Assembly (NCBI GenBank): GCA_934700375.1
Contig: CAKUXT010000088.1
Span: forward strand, 1-8,182
Reading direction: 5' to 3'
DNA from: an uncultured Bacilli bacterium
GTDB taxonomy: Bacteria; Bacillota_I; Bacilli_A; RFN20; CAG-288
Length of the DNA: 8,182 bases
The notes beneath the pieces were generated by a model. It had not been told where the DNA came from. It did not search any database and saw only the letters and a program-made list of their open reading frames with translations. Positions 1 through 4,898 of this stretch are shown piece by piece. Within the stretch, counting starts at the first letter, position 1. The number at the start of each line of letters is the position of its first letter. Both the position numbers and the translations under genes were made by a program.

Positions 1-19
1 AGGGATGGCGCCCTTTTTT
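1..19 (+). terminator. Right half of an upstream Rho-independent terminator (partial)
   Basis: The window opens with AGGGATGGCGCCC followed by six T. A GC-rich arm running straight into a T tract is what the 3' half of an intrinsic terminator looks like. The matching left arm (GGGCGCCATCCCT) would lie just outside the window, so this is inference. It would end a plus-strand gene upstream. The T tract is shared with the next palindrome. Confidence 0.35.
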
Positions 20-52
20 GTTCCTGGATTCCGGAATCCAGGAACAAAAGGG
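11..52. repeat. Long perfect palindrome upstream of the DUF1275 gene
   Basis: Positions 16-49 form a perfect 34-bp palindrome with no loop: the left arm TTTTGTTCCTGGATTCC meets its exact reverse complement at 32/33. CCC (11-13) and GGG (50-52) extend the pairing if two extra T are bulged. On both strands the 3' side of the stem ends in A, not T, so it is not a standard intrinsic terminator on its own. It could be a cruciform-forming element, a dispersed intergenic palindrome, an operator, or part of a compound 3'-end structure with the terminator-like arm at 1-19. Confidence 0.8.
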
Positions 53-94
53 TTACACATAAATTATTCTAGTTCCTTCTTTCTTAAAATTTTC

Positions 95-124
95 TTAATC
101 TCTTAGGACAAAGAAGTTTATACT
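95..124 (+). promoter_or_regulatory. Candidate promoter of the DUF1275 gene
   Basis: The -10-like hexamer TATACT lies at 119-124 (5 of 6 to TATAAT). The -35 is poor: TTAATC at 95-100 with an 18-bp spacer. Counting from the -10, +1 falls at about 131, the A of the start codon, which would give a leaderless mRNA. The best Shine-Dalgarno-like run is AAGAAG at 111-116, weak and 14 nt from the ATG. Confidence 0.3.
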
Positions 125-130
125 ATCACT

Positions 131-871
131 ATGCAAATACTGAAAAAGCACTTTACTTTACCTTATCTGTTCACTGCCTTTGTCGTCTTTATCGGCGGAT
201 TCCTTGAACTTTATTCAATTAAGACAAGAGGAATCTTCTGTGCGATGCAGACTGGCAATCTTCTTAATATCTTTGTCGCTGTCTCTTCAGGTCAAGGACA
301 TATCGCTTTGCTTTCATTGATGGTACTTATCACATTCCTTCTTGGCTGTTTTCTTTCCCAGCTTATGAAAAGAGCATTCCTTGATCAATGCTGCGAAAAA
401 TACTATTATGCAACAGTATTGGTCATTGAATCTCTTCTTCTTATACCGACCTTCTTCATTCCGATTGAAAAATCAGGTGTCACGAATGGCGGAACGCTGA
501 ATATCTATGATGTCATTGTCGATTGTTTTCTTGCCTTATATGGTTCTCTTCATTTCATTGCCTTCCATGAAGAAAACCATCATAGCTATACGCCGACCAT
601 GATGACAAATATGATGAAAAACGTAGTCATACATCTAGCTGATGGCATCCACGACAAAAACAAAGAGGAACTCTCTTCTTCCTTATCCTATTTTCTCCTT
701 GTTCTGTGCTTCATTTTAGGAGCGATGACTTTCTATCTTCTCTTCCACTATCTTCCCGGTGATATCAAAAACACAATTTTGCAGTATATTCTTTCCTTTA
801 TCATACTTTTGAATCTTTTGTTGATTCCTTTTTCCTTTGTTGTCTATAAGAGAGAGCATAGAGAAGACTGA
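131..871 (+). CDS. YoaK/DUF1275 family integral membrane protein
   Basis: This 246-residue protein has about six hydrophobic segments (roughly 10-30, 57-79, 92-110, 126-145, 186-206, 215-239). The N-terminal family signature is present: IGGFLELYSI in the first membrane segment, then TRGIFCAMQTGN at 32-43, matching the G-G-x-x-D/E...TRG-x-F...QTGN pattern of DUF1275 (PF06912). A second conserved block is TPTMMTNMM at 154-162. The family's biochemical role is not established; members are inner-membrane proteins sometimes called transporters without proof. The length is normal. The start at 131 is right because the next Met (39) lies inside the QTGN motif. It ends in TGA 67 bp before the ClC gene on the same strand, which has its own promoter-like sequence. 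It has no clear Shine-Dalgarno sequence. Confidence 0.85.
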   Translation: MQILKKHFTLPYLFTAFVVFIGGFLELYSIKTRGIFCAMQTGNLLNIFVAVSSGQGHIALLSLMVLITFLLGCFLSQLMKRAFLDQCCEKYYYATVLVIESLLLIPTFFIPIEKSGVTNGGTLNIYDVIVDCFLALYGSLHFIAFHEENHHSYTPTMMTNMMKNVVIHLADGIHDKNKEELSSSLSYFLLVLCFILGAMTFYLLFHYLPGDIKNTILQYILSFIILLNLLLIPFSFVVYKREHRED

Positions 872-884
872 TTTCATTTTAGAC

Positions 885-913
885 TTGTAAAATCCCTTCC
901 CCTATTCTAGAAT
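885..913 (+). promoter_or_regulatory. Promoter of the ClC gene
   Basis: TTGTAA at 885-890 (4 of 6 to TTGACA) and TAGAAT at 908-913 (5 of 6 to TATAAT) are separated by exactly 17 bp. Predicted +1 is near 920, giving a leader of about 19 nt that carries AAGGAA (923-928) ten bases before the ATG at 939. The -10 and part of the spacer lie inside the palindrome at 899-918, a placement expected for repressor control. Confidence 0.5.
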
Positions 914-918
914 AGGGG
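899..918. promoter_or_regulatory. 20-bp perfect palindrome over the -10 (probable operator)
   Basis: CCCCTATTCT followed by AGAATAGGGG is perfectly self-complementary with a CTAG centre. It covers the -10 of the ClC promoter. As RNA it could fold into an 8-bp stem with a CTAG loop, but no T run follows on either strand, so terminator function is unlikely. A site for a dimeric repressor is the simplest reading. I do not recognise the regulator. Confidence 0.55.
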
Positions 919-938
919 CCTTAAGGAATAATAGATCC

Positions 939-2264
939 ATGAAAAACAATGCAATGCGTTTTGCCCGCGATTTTTTATTTATCAATCTTGTTTCCTTTAC
1001 CGGGGCATGCATCATCTTCTTGTTCCAGCTCTTGATCAATAAGGTCAAAGAGCTTGTTTTTCTGCCTATTAAAACGACTCCTATCAATATACTGATCTAT
1101 CTTCTTTTTATATTGTTGGTCAGTTTTATTGAATACATCTTGTTAAAGAAGAAGTCACATATCAGAAAAAGACTGAATTATGCTGACTTCTTATCAAGAC
1201 ATCGAATGCTTGATTCTGTCATTGAAGTCATCGAAAGCATTTTCTGCTGTCTTCTCACCTTCATGATCGCACTTCCTTTAGGAAGCGAAGGGCCAAGCGT
1301 CTATGTCGGATTCATGGTAGAGAACTTCTTCTGTCTTCTGTTCTATAAGAGAGAGACGACACTGGCTCATAACCATTTCGGTTCTATGATGGGTTACTCC
1401 TTGGCCTTCCTTAATCCCTTAGCGGGTTTCTTCTTCTATTTTGAAAAGAAGAACAGAAGAGGAACATCAAAGAGAATGTTCTATCAGATGTATCTTCTTA
1501 TCACTTCTTTTGCTTGGATTCTTTTATGGAGATATCTCTATGGAATCAAGGATTTCTATCATTATTCCTTATATAATCCTAATCTTACTTTCTTCTCCCA
1601 GAGAAGATTCGATTTCCTGATCTTTGCAATACCGCTCATCACCATGCTTCTTTCCTTCTTCTATAAAAGGTGCATTCTAGGCCTTGCCTATTTTGTCAAA
1701 GCCAATGACCGCTCTGAAGTTGCATTCTCACTGATTATGACAATCATGACCGTCCTTCCTTTGAAGTTCACAGGCATGTATTCCTATTTAGGATTTGCGG
1801 ATGAGATCTTCATCTCGACAGAGAAACTTCTCTTTGAAGGAACACTGTTGTTCTTCTTCATCCGTTTCTTCTGGACGATCTTCTCCAATGATATCTATTA
1901 CCAGGGCGGACACGTCATCCCGACCTTCGTCGTCGGTGGAAGCATCGGTATGGTCATCGCTTCTCTGTTCAGTCAGTTCTATCCGCTGACAAGAGAGGAT
2001 CAGTCCTTGATCATCGTTCTTGCCGCTTTATCTTTCTTTGCATCTGTTACAATGAACTTCCTGACGACTCTCTCCTTATGTCTATCCTTCGGTCCTGAGA
2101 AAGTCCTGATTCCATATATGATTGTCCCTTTATCAATGATCTATATCACTTCAAAACTCTTCCATCGTCCTTCTCTTCCTGAATTATTGGTGCATGTGAA
2201 AAACATCAACAATGAAGTGAAGCGTTCTATCCGTTACTATAAGGCAGTCACAAAGAAGCATTAG
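939..2264 (+). CDS. Divergent ClC-family chloride/anion channel or antiporter
   Basis: This 441-residue membrane protein carries two ClC landmarks in the right order. GSEGPSVYVG at 115-124 corresponds to the helix-F GREGP motif and keeps the gating glutamate (E117), while Arg is Ser. GGHVIPTFVVGGSIG at 323-337 corresponds to the helix-N GGxFxPxxxxGxxxG motif. The early GSGIP selectivity motif is not recognisable where it should be (about 80-95), and the C-terminal HRPSLPELL stretch seems to have Leu where the central Tyr normally sits; both are alignments by eye. No CBS domains follow, so it is a short bacterial form. The retained glutamate suggests H+-coupled exchange of Cl- or another anion, but the ion cannot be deduced. 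The start at 939 has AAGGAA at 923-928. Its stop overlaps the stop of the minus-strand neighbour by 4 bp. Confidence 0.8.
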   Translation: MKNNAMRFARDFLFINLVSFTGACIIFLFQLLINKVKELVFLPIKTTPINILIYLLFILLVSFIEYILLKKKSHIRKRLNYADFLSRHRMLDSVIEVIESIFCCLLTFMIALPLGSEGPSVYVGFMVENFFCLLFYKRETTLAHNHFGSMMGYSLAFLNPLAGFFFYFEKKNRRGTSKRMFYQMYLLITSFAWILLWRYLYGIKDFYHYSLYNPNLTFFSQRRFDFLIFAIPLITMLLSFFYKRCILGLAYFVKANDRSEVAFSLIMTIMTVLPLKFTGMYSYLGFADEIFISTEKLLFEGTLLFFFIRFFWTIFSNDIYYQGGHVIPTFVVGGSIGMVIASLFSQFYPLTREDQSLIIVLAALSFFASVTMNFLTTLSLCLSFGPEKVLIPYMIVPLSMIYITSKLFHRPSLPELLVHVKNINNEVKRSIRYYKAVTKKH

Positions 2265-2815
2265 TCTTCTCTGAAATATGCTTTCAGTCTTTCCTCTGCT
2301 TCTTTCTTCTCTTTATTATCGCTGTTGTCTTCGTAATTGAAATACCAATGGTTCAATAAAAGATAGTATCTCTTTTCCTTATCCAGATAGAGTATCTTTT
2401 TGGGGGGAACTTGTTTTTTGATGCGGTATTCTTTTGTAAGGAAGTTACACTCATCATCAATAGAAGAATAGAGGATATGATCGTTATAGATATTCTGAAT
2501 GACCTGATAGGGAGTATAGATGCAGTTCAATGGTCTGATATCATGGATTAGACAGCATTCTTCTGTCCTGAAGTAACACTTCTTCCCTTCTATGAAATTC
2601 TTCTTTACTCTTTCATATACTTCAGGATGATCATCAAGATAATCTTTGATGATCATCCATTCATCCTCCCTGATATCGATGTCATTATCGATACAGCATT
2701 TTCCTTTGTTCTTGCAGTGGTCACACTTATGCCAATAAGGTTCTTTTTCTTCTAATTCTTTTATTTCAAGAAAGAGTTCTTCTTTGATTTCAGCAAGGTT
2801 ATATTTCTTTTTCAT
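2261..2815 (-). CDS. YkgJ family cysteine-cluster (CxxCxxCC) protein
   Basis: This 184-residue soluble, charged protein has the arrangement of the YkgJ/UPF0153 family (PF03692, putative Zn- or Fe-S-binding domain). C31-x2-C34-x5-C40-C41 sits near the N terminus, then C80, then CCLIHDIRPLNC at 87-98, matching the usual C-x-I-Y/H-x-x-RP-x-x-C block. Eight cysteines are therefore placed to bind metal; the function of the family is unknown. The N-terminal 25 residues are a Lys/Glu-rich likely helix and the last 25 are acidic and charged. There is no signal peptide or membrane segment. Its 3' end overlaps the ClC stop codon by 4 bp. The start at 2815 is the only Met before the motif. No Shine-Dalgarno precedes it, but a TAGAAT lies just upstream. 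It is divergent from malQ. Confidence 0.8.
   Translation of the reverse strand: MKKKYNLAEIKEELFLEIKELEEKEPYWHKCDHCKNKGKCCIDNDIDIREDEWMIIKDYLDDHPEVYERVKKNFIEGKKCYFRTEECCLIHDIRPLNCIYTPYQVIQNIYNDHILYSSIDDECNFLTKEYRIKKQVPPKKILYLDKEKRYYLLLNHWYFNYEDNSDNKEKKEAEERLKAYFRED
2625..2658. repeat. 13-bp perfect inverted repeat inside the YkgJ gene
   Basis: GGATGATCATCAA at 2625-2637 is exactly inverted at 2646-2658, with an 8-nt loop. The core GATGATCATC is itself a palindrome, so it also occurs as a direct repeat. It encodes parts of MIIKDYLDDHP. It may be chance from Asp/Ile/His codons, but it would make a stable hairpin in the mRNA. Confidence 0.7.
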
Positions 2816-2817
2816 AT

Positions 2818-2830
2818 GGTTTATATTCTA
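2818..2830 (-). promoter_or_regulatory. Candidate -10 of the YkgJ gene
   Basis: On the minus strand TAGAAT (2830 down to 2825) matches TATAAT at 5 of 6 positions. Predicted +1 is about 2818, only 3 nt before the start codon at 2815. No good -35 is seen 16-18 bp further up (TTCTTT at best), so this is tentative. Confidence 0.25.
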
Positions 2831-2895
2831 CTCTTTTGGTCGTCGGAAAAGAAAATCAGGATCTCAATTCCTTGAATTTCTTTAAGGAAAACATG

Positions 2896-2911
2896 AAAAC
2901 TGTACAGTTTT
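2896..2911. promoter_or_regulatory. Perfect 16-bp palindrome AAAACTGTACAGTTTT
   Basis: The palindrome is perfect, with a TGTACA centre. It lies 81 bp upstream of the YkgJ start and well upstream of malQ, so it could serve either gene. It looks like an operator for a dimeric regulator; I do not recognise which. TTACCAT at 2910-2916, overlapping its right edge, repeats one half of the palindrome at 3134-3154. Confidence 0.45.
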
Positions 2912-2924
2912 ACCATGAATATTA

Positions 2925-2938
2925 AAGAAGCGTTTGCA
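2925..2938 (+). promoter_or_regulatory. cre/LacI-type operator-like site 1
   Basis: AAGAAGCGTTTGCA fits the catabolite-response pattern TGNAANCGNTNNCA except for the first two bases. The right half CGTTTGCA is ideal. CcpA or a MalR-type LacI-family regulator is the likely binder, given the adjacent maltose operon. Confidence 0.4.
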
Positions 2939-3087
2939 TACTATTTTTGACAAATTATGTGTTTTGTCTAACTTTCTTAATAAACGGAGAAAAATGTAAA
3001 GGTTTTTAAAGAACCTTTGAACAAAAAAATTGAAAAAGTTCAATATTTTGTTTGATTTTCATGAAAAAGTGATGATTTCATTTACTT

Positions 3088-3101
3088 TTCAAGCGTTTTC
3101 T
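3088..3101 (+). promoter_or_regulatory. cre/LacI-type operator-like site 2
   Basis: TTCAAGCGTTTTCT matches seven of nine specified cre positions, including the AANCGNT core. It is weaker than its neighbours alone, but it is the second of four such sites in this spacer. Confidence 0.35.
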
Positions 3102-3133
3102 TATTTCTTCCGTTTTTTAGTATTTGTTTCGTA

Positions 3134-3154
3134 TAAATGGTAAATTACCATTTA
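3134..3154. promoter_or_regulatory. 21-bp palindrome, half-site TTACCATTTA
   Basis: Ten bases TAAATGGTAA, a single central A (3144), and the exact reverse complement TTACCATTTA. It abuts the cre-like site 3 at 3155-3168. This is an operator-like sequence of unknown regulator, perhaps the maltose-specific input beside a catabolite site. Confidence 0.5.
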
Positions 3155-3168
3155 AAAAAACGTTTGCA
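3155..3168 (+). promoter_or_regulatory. cre/LacI-type operator-like site 3
   Basis: AAAAAACGTTTGCA shares the ACGTTTGCA/GCGTTTGCA half with site 1 and fits the cre pattern except for the initial TG. It directly follows the 21-bp palindrome. Confidence 0.4.
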
Positions 3169-3214
3169 ATTTATCATTATAATTCTTAGATTTATCGATT
3201 GTTATCGTACTTTT

Positions 3215-3249
3215 AGAAAGTTTACTTTTTTATCAAACTTTCTTTTTTT
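3215..3249 (+). terminator. Terminator-like hairpin upstream of the malQ promoter
   Basis: AGAAAGTTT (3215-3223) pairs perfectly with AAACTTTCT (3235-3243) across an 11-nt loop, and seven T run from 3243 to 3249. The geometry is that of an intrinsic terminator, but the stem is AT-rich and weak. It would stop any transcript entering from the upstream part of the spacer before it reaches malQ, or act as an attenuator. Confidence 0.35.
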
Positions 3250-3260
3250 AATTTCCGTTG

Positions 3261-3289
3261 TTGCAATCATACTTGTGCATGAGTAAAAT
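3261..3289 (+). promoter_or_regulatory. Likely promoter of the maltose operon
   Basis: TTGCAA (3261-3266) and TAAAAT (3284-3289) are spaced by exactly 17 bp, matching TTGACA at 4 of 6 and TATAAT at 5 of 6 positions. Predicted +1 is about 3296, giving a leader of only 11 nt before the malQ ATG. The cre-like site 4 begins one base after the -10 and covers +1. Confidence 0.5.
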
Positions 3290-3303
3290 TGTAAGCGGTT
3301 AGA
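3290..3303 (+). promoter_or_regulatory. cre/LacI-type operator-like site 4 over malQ +1
   Basis: TGTAAGCGGTTAGA matches eight of nine specified positions of TGNAANCGNTNNCA. It lies between the -10 and the malQ start codon, where a bound CcpA or MalR-like repressor would block initiation. The position supports glucose repression and/or maltose-specific repression of the operon. Confidence 0.5.
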
Positions 3304-3306
3304 AAC

Positions 3307-4830
3307 ATGAACACGAAATTCAGATCAAGTGGCGTTTCTCTTCCAATATTCTCCTTGCCAAGTCCATACGGCATCGGAAACATCGGAAAAGCCGCCCGCA
3401 ACTTCATCGACTTCTTATCCGAATCTGGATTCTCCTACTGGGCGATTCTTCCGCTAGGTCCTACGGCCTTCGGAGATTCACCTTACCAGTGTCTTTCTAG
3501 CCGAGCGCTCAATCATTATCTCATCGACTTAGAAGACCTTGTCGAAAACGATCTCTTGAAGAAGAAGGATCTCTGTTCTATCAACTGGGGAGACAATCCT
3601 CGCCAAATAGATTATTCGAAGATCTATGAGAGCAGAACAAAGGTTCTTAAGATCGCCTACAAGAGATTCAAAAAAGGAAAAGGCGATTACCAAAGAGGGT
3701 ACACTTCATTCTTACGAAAACATCAATTCACCGATTATGCCTGCTTCCGCGTTTTGAAGGAAATCAACGGAGAGAGTTCATGGGAGAAGTTCCCAGAGGA
3801 ATACAGAGATTATTCCGCTGATCTCTTCTCAAAGGTGAAGAAGGAATACAAAGATGAAATTGAGTTCTATGAATGGACACAGTACATCTTCTTAAGACAA
3901 TGGGCAGTCTTGAAGGATTATGCAGAAAAGAAGGATATCAAGATCATCGGTATCATGCCGATGTATGTCAGCTATGACTCCATCGATGTCTACAAGCATC
4001 GTAAGAACTTCAGACTCAATGAAGATTCCAAGATGGATGTCGTCGCAGGTTATCCTCCGGATGTCTTCTTCAGCAAAGGTCAGGTATGGGGTACTCCTGT
4101 CTATGACTTCAGCCAGATGAAGAAGAGCAACTACAAATTCCTTCGTGACCGTCTCAACTTCTGCTACAGCCTATACGATTATGTCTATCTTGACCATTTC
4201 AGAGGATACTTAGAGACTTACCTCATCCAAAATGGAAAAGAAAATGGATTGGAAGGCCAGTTTGAAAAGTCAGAAGGTCTAGCTCTCGTCGACAGTTTCA
4301 TCCAAGACAAGAGCCGTGTCGTTGCCGAAGACGTCGATTATTCGTCCAGTGATATCAGAGATGTCTTATCAACACTGGGCATCCATGACACAAGAGTCCT
4401 TGAATTCGGGTATCCAAGAGAAGAGACAAACTTCAACAAAGCCAACAATTATCCTTATACTTGTATCTCCTTTTCAAGCACACACGACTGTAAACCGTTA
4501 AAAGGATATCTTGAAGATATGTCATCTATAGACAGAGAAAATGCTGTCAGAGAGATCAACATATCCTGTCATCATTTCGGGGTCAGAGAAGTTGATGTCA
4601 ATGATGTGAGAGGTCAGGTCGAGTCTTTATTAGAGCTCAACCTCGCTTCGCTTAGCAATGTCGCCATCCAGGCGATGCCGGATCTCTTGTTTCAAGGGAA
4701 CGAGTCGCGTATCAATACGCCTAGCACTGTCGGTATCAACTGGAAGTATCGTGTGACGGAAGAGGACTTGTCTCCTCTGAATGCCAAACGCCTTAGAGAA
4801 CTCAACAGGCATTATGGCAGATGTGATTGA
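3307..4830 (+). CDS. malQ: 4-alpha-glucanotransferase (amylomaltase), GH77
   Basis: MalQ transfers alpha-1,4-glucan segments between malto-oligosaccharides in the cytoplasm, releasing glucose and building longer chains. The 507 residues fit the family length. It begins with the typical RSSGVSLPIFSLPSPYGIGNIG block, so 3307 is the start. DSPYQ is at 57-61, YPPDVFFSKGQVWGTPVYDF matches the conserved GVPPDxFSxxGQxWGNPxYxW loop, and NTPSTVGINWKYR lies near the end. The catalytic carboxylates are present: nucleophile D296 in YLDHFRGY, acid/base E341 in AEDVD, and D394 in THDC. Several usually conserved residues differ: Arg two before the nucleophile is Tyr294, Asp of GDxPIYV is Ile216, AEDLG is AEDVD, and THDN is THDC. 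There is no Shine-Dalgarno. It is the first gene of the operon, 68 bp before malE. Confidence 0.92.
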   Translation: MNTKFRSSGVSLPIFSLPSPYGIGNIGKAARNFIDFLSESGFSYWAILPLGPTAFGDSPYQCLSSRALNHYLIDLEDLVENDLLKKKDLCSINWGDNPRQIDYSKIYESRTKVLKIAYKRFKKGKGDYQRGYTSFLRKHQFTDYACFRVLKEINGESSWEKFPEEYRDYSADLFSKVKKEYKDEIEFYEWTQYIFLRQWAVLKDYAEKKDIKIIGIMPMYVSYDSIDVYKHRKNFRLNEDSKMDVVAGYPPDVFFSKGQVWGTPVYDFSQMKKSNYKFLRDRLNFCYSLYDYVYLDHFRGYLETYLIQNGKENGLEGQFEKSEGLALVDSFIQDKSRVVAEDVDYSSSDIRDVLSTLGIHDTRVLEFGYPREETNFNKANNYPYTCISFSSTHDCKPLKGYLEDMSSIDRENAVREINISCHHFGVREVDVNDVRGQVESLLELNLASLSNVAIQAMPDLLFQGNESRINTPSTVGINWKYRVTEEDLSPLNAKRLRELNRHYGRCD

Positions 4831-4898
4831 TTCTATGAAGCGTATGCTCCTGGAATATAAATGTCGCGATCAATTTCAAATAGGGAGGTTATTAAACC

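Larger units (their letters stand above)
2816..3306. other. Divergent AT-rich regulatory region between the YkgJ gene and malQ
   Basis: This 491-bp spacer contains no convincing coding region on either strand. It holds two perfect palindromes (2896-2911, 3134-3154), four cre/LacI-type operator-like sites, a terminator-like hairpin with T tract (3215-3249) and a malQ-proximal promoter (3261-3289). It also has a perfect TTGACA at 2947-2952 without a good -10 at 16-18 bp (best is TAACTT at 2969-2974), a small inverted repeat GACAAA/TTTGTC (2949-2968), and a hairpin AAAGGTT/AACCTTT (2998-3018). Its length and density of elements suggest multi-input control of the maltose operon. Confidence 0.7.

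Noticed and set aside
899..918. Palindrome read as a terminator for the DUF1275 gene
   Set aside because: No T run follows on either strand, and it overlaps a well spaced promoter, so an operator is more likely.
902..1087. 61-codon open frame on the minus strand over the ClC gene start
   Set aside because: It lies antisense to a well supported gene, has no recognisable family, and covers the ClC promoter and ribosome site.
2947..2974. TTGACA with TAACTT as a full promoter
   Set aside because: The -35 is perfect but the -10 matches only 3 of 6 positions, so it is kept only as a component of a speculative finding.
2986..2999. GGAG followed by ATG-TAA, a start-stop mini-ORF
   Set aside because: It encodes a single Met and no longer frame follows. 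SD-like plus ATG is common by chance in purine-rich spacer, and there is no evidence for a regulatory start-stop element.
3061..3081. ATGAAA...TTTCAT inverted repeat
   Set aside because: Six-base AT-rich arms with a 9-nt spacer are expected by chance in this composition.
4827..4861. TTGATT ... TATAAA as a separate malE promoter
   Set aside because: The spacer would be 23 bp, too long. The short gap and same strand favour co-transcription with malQ.
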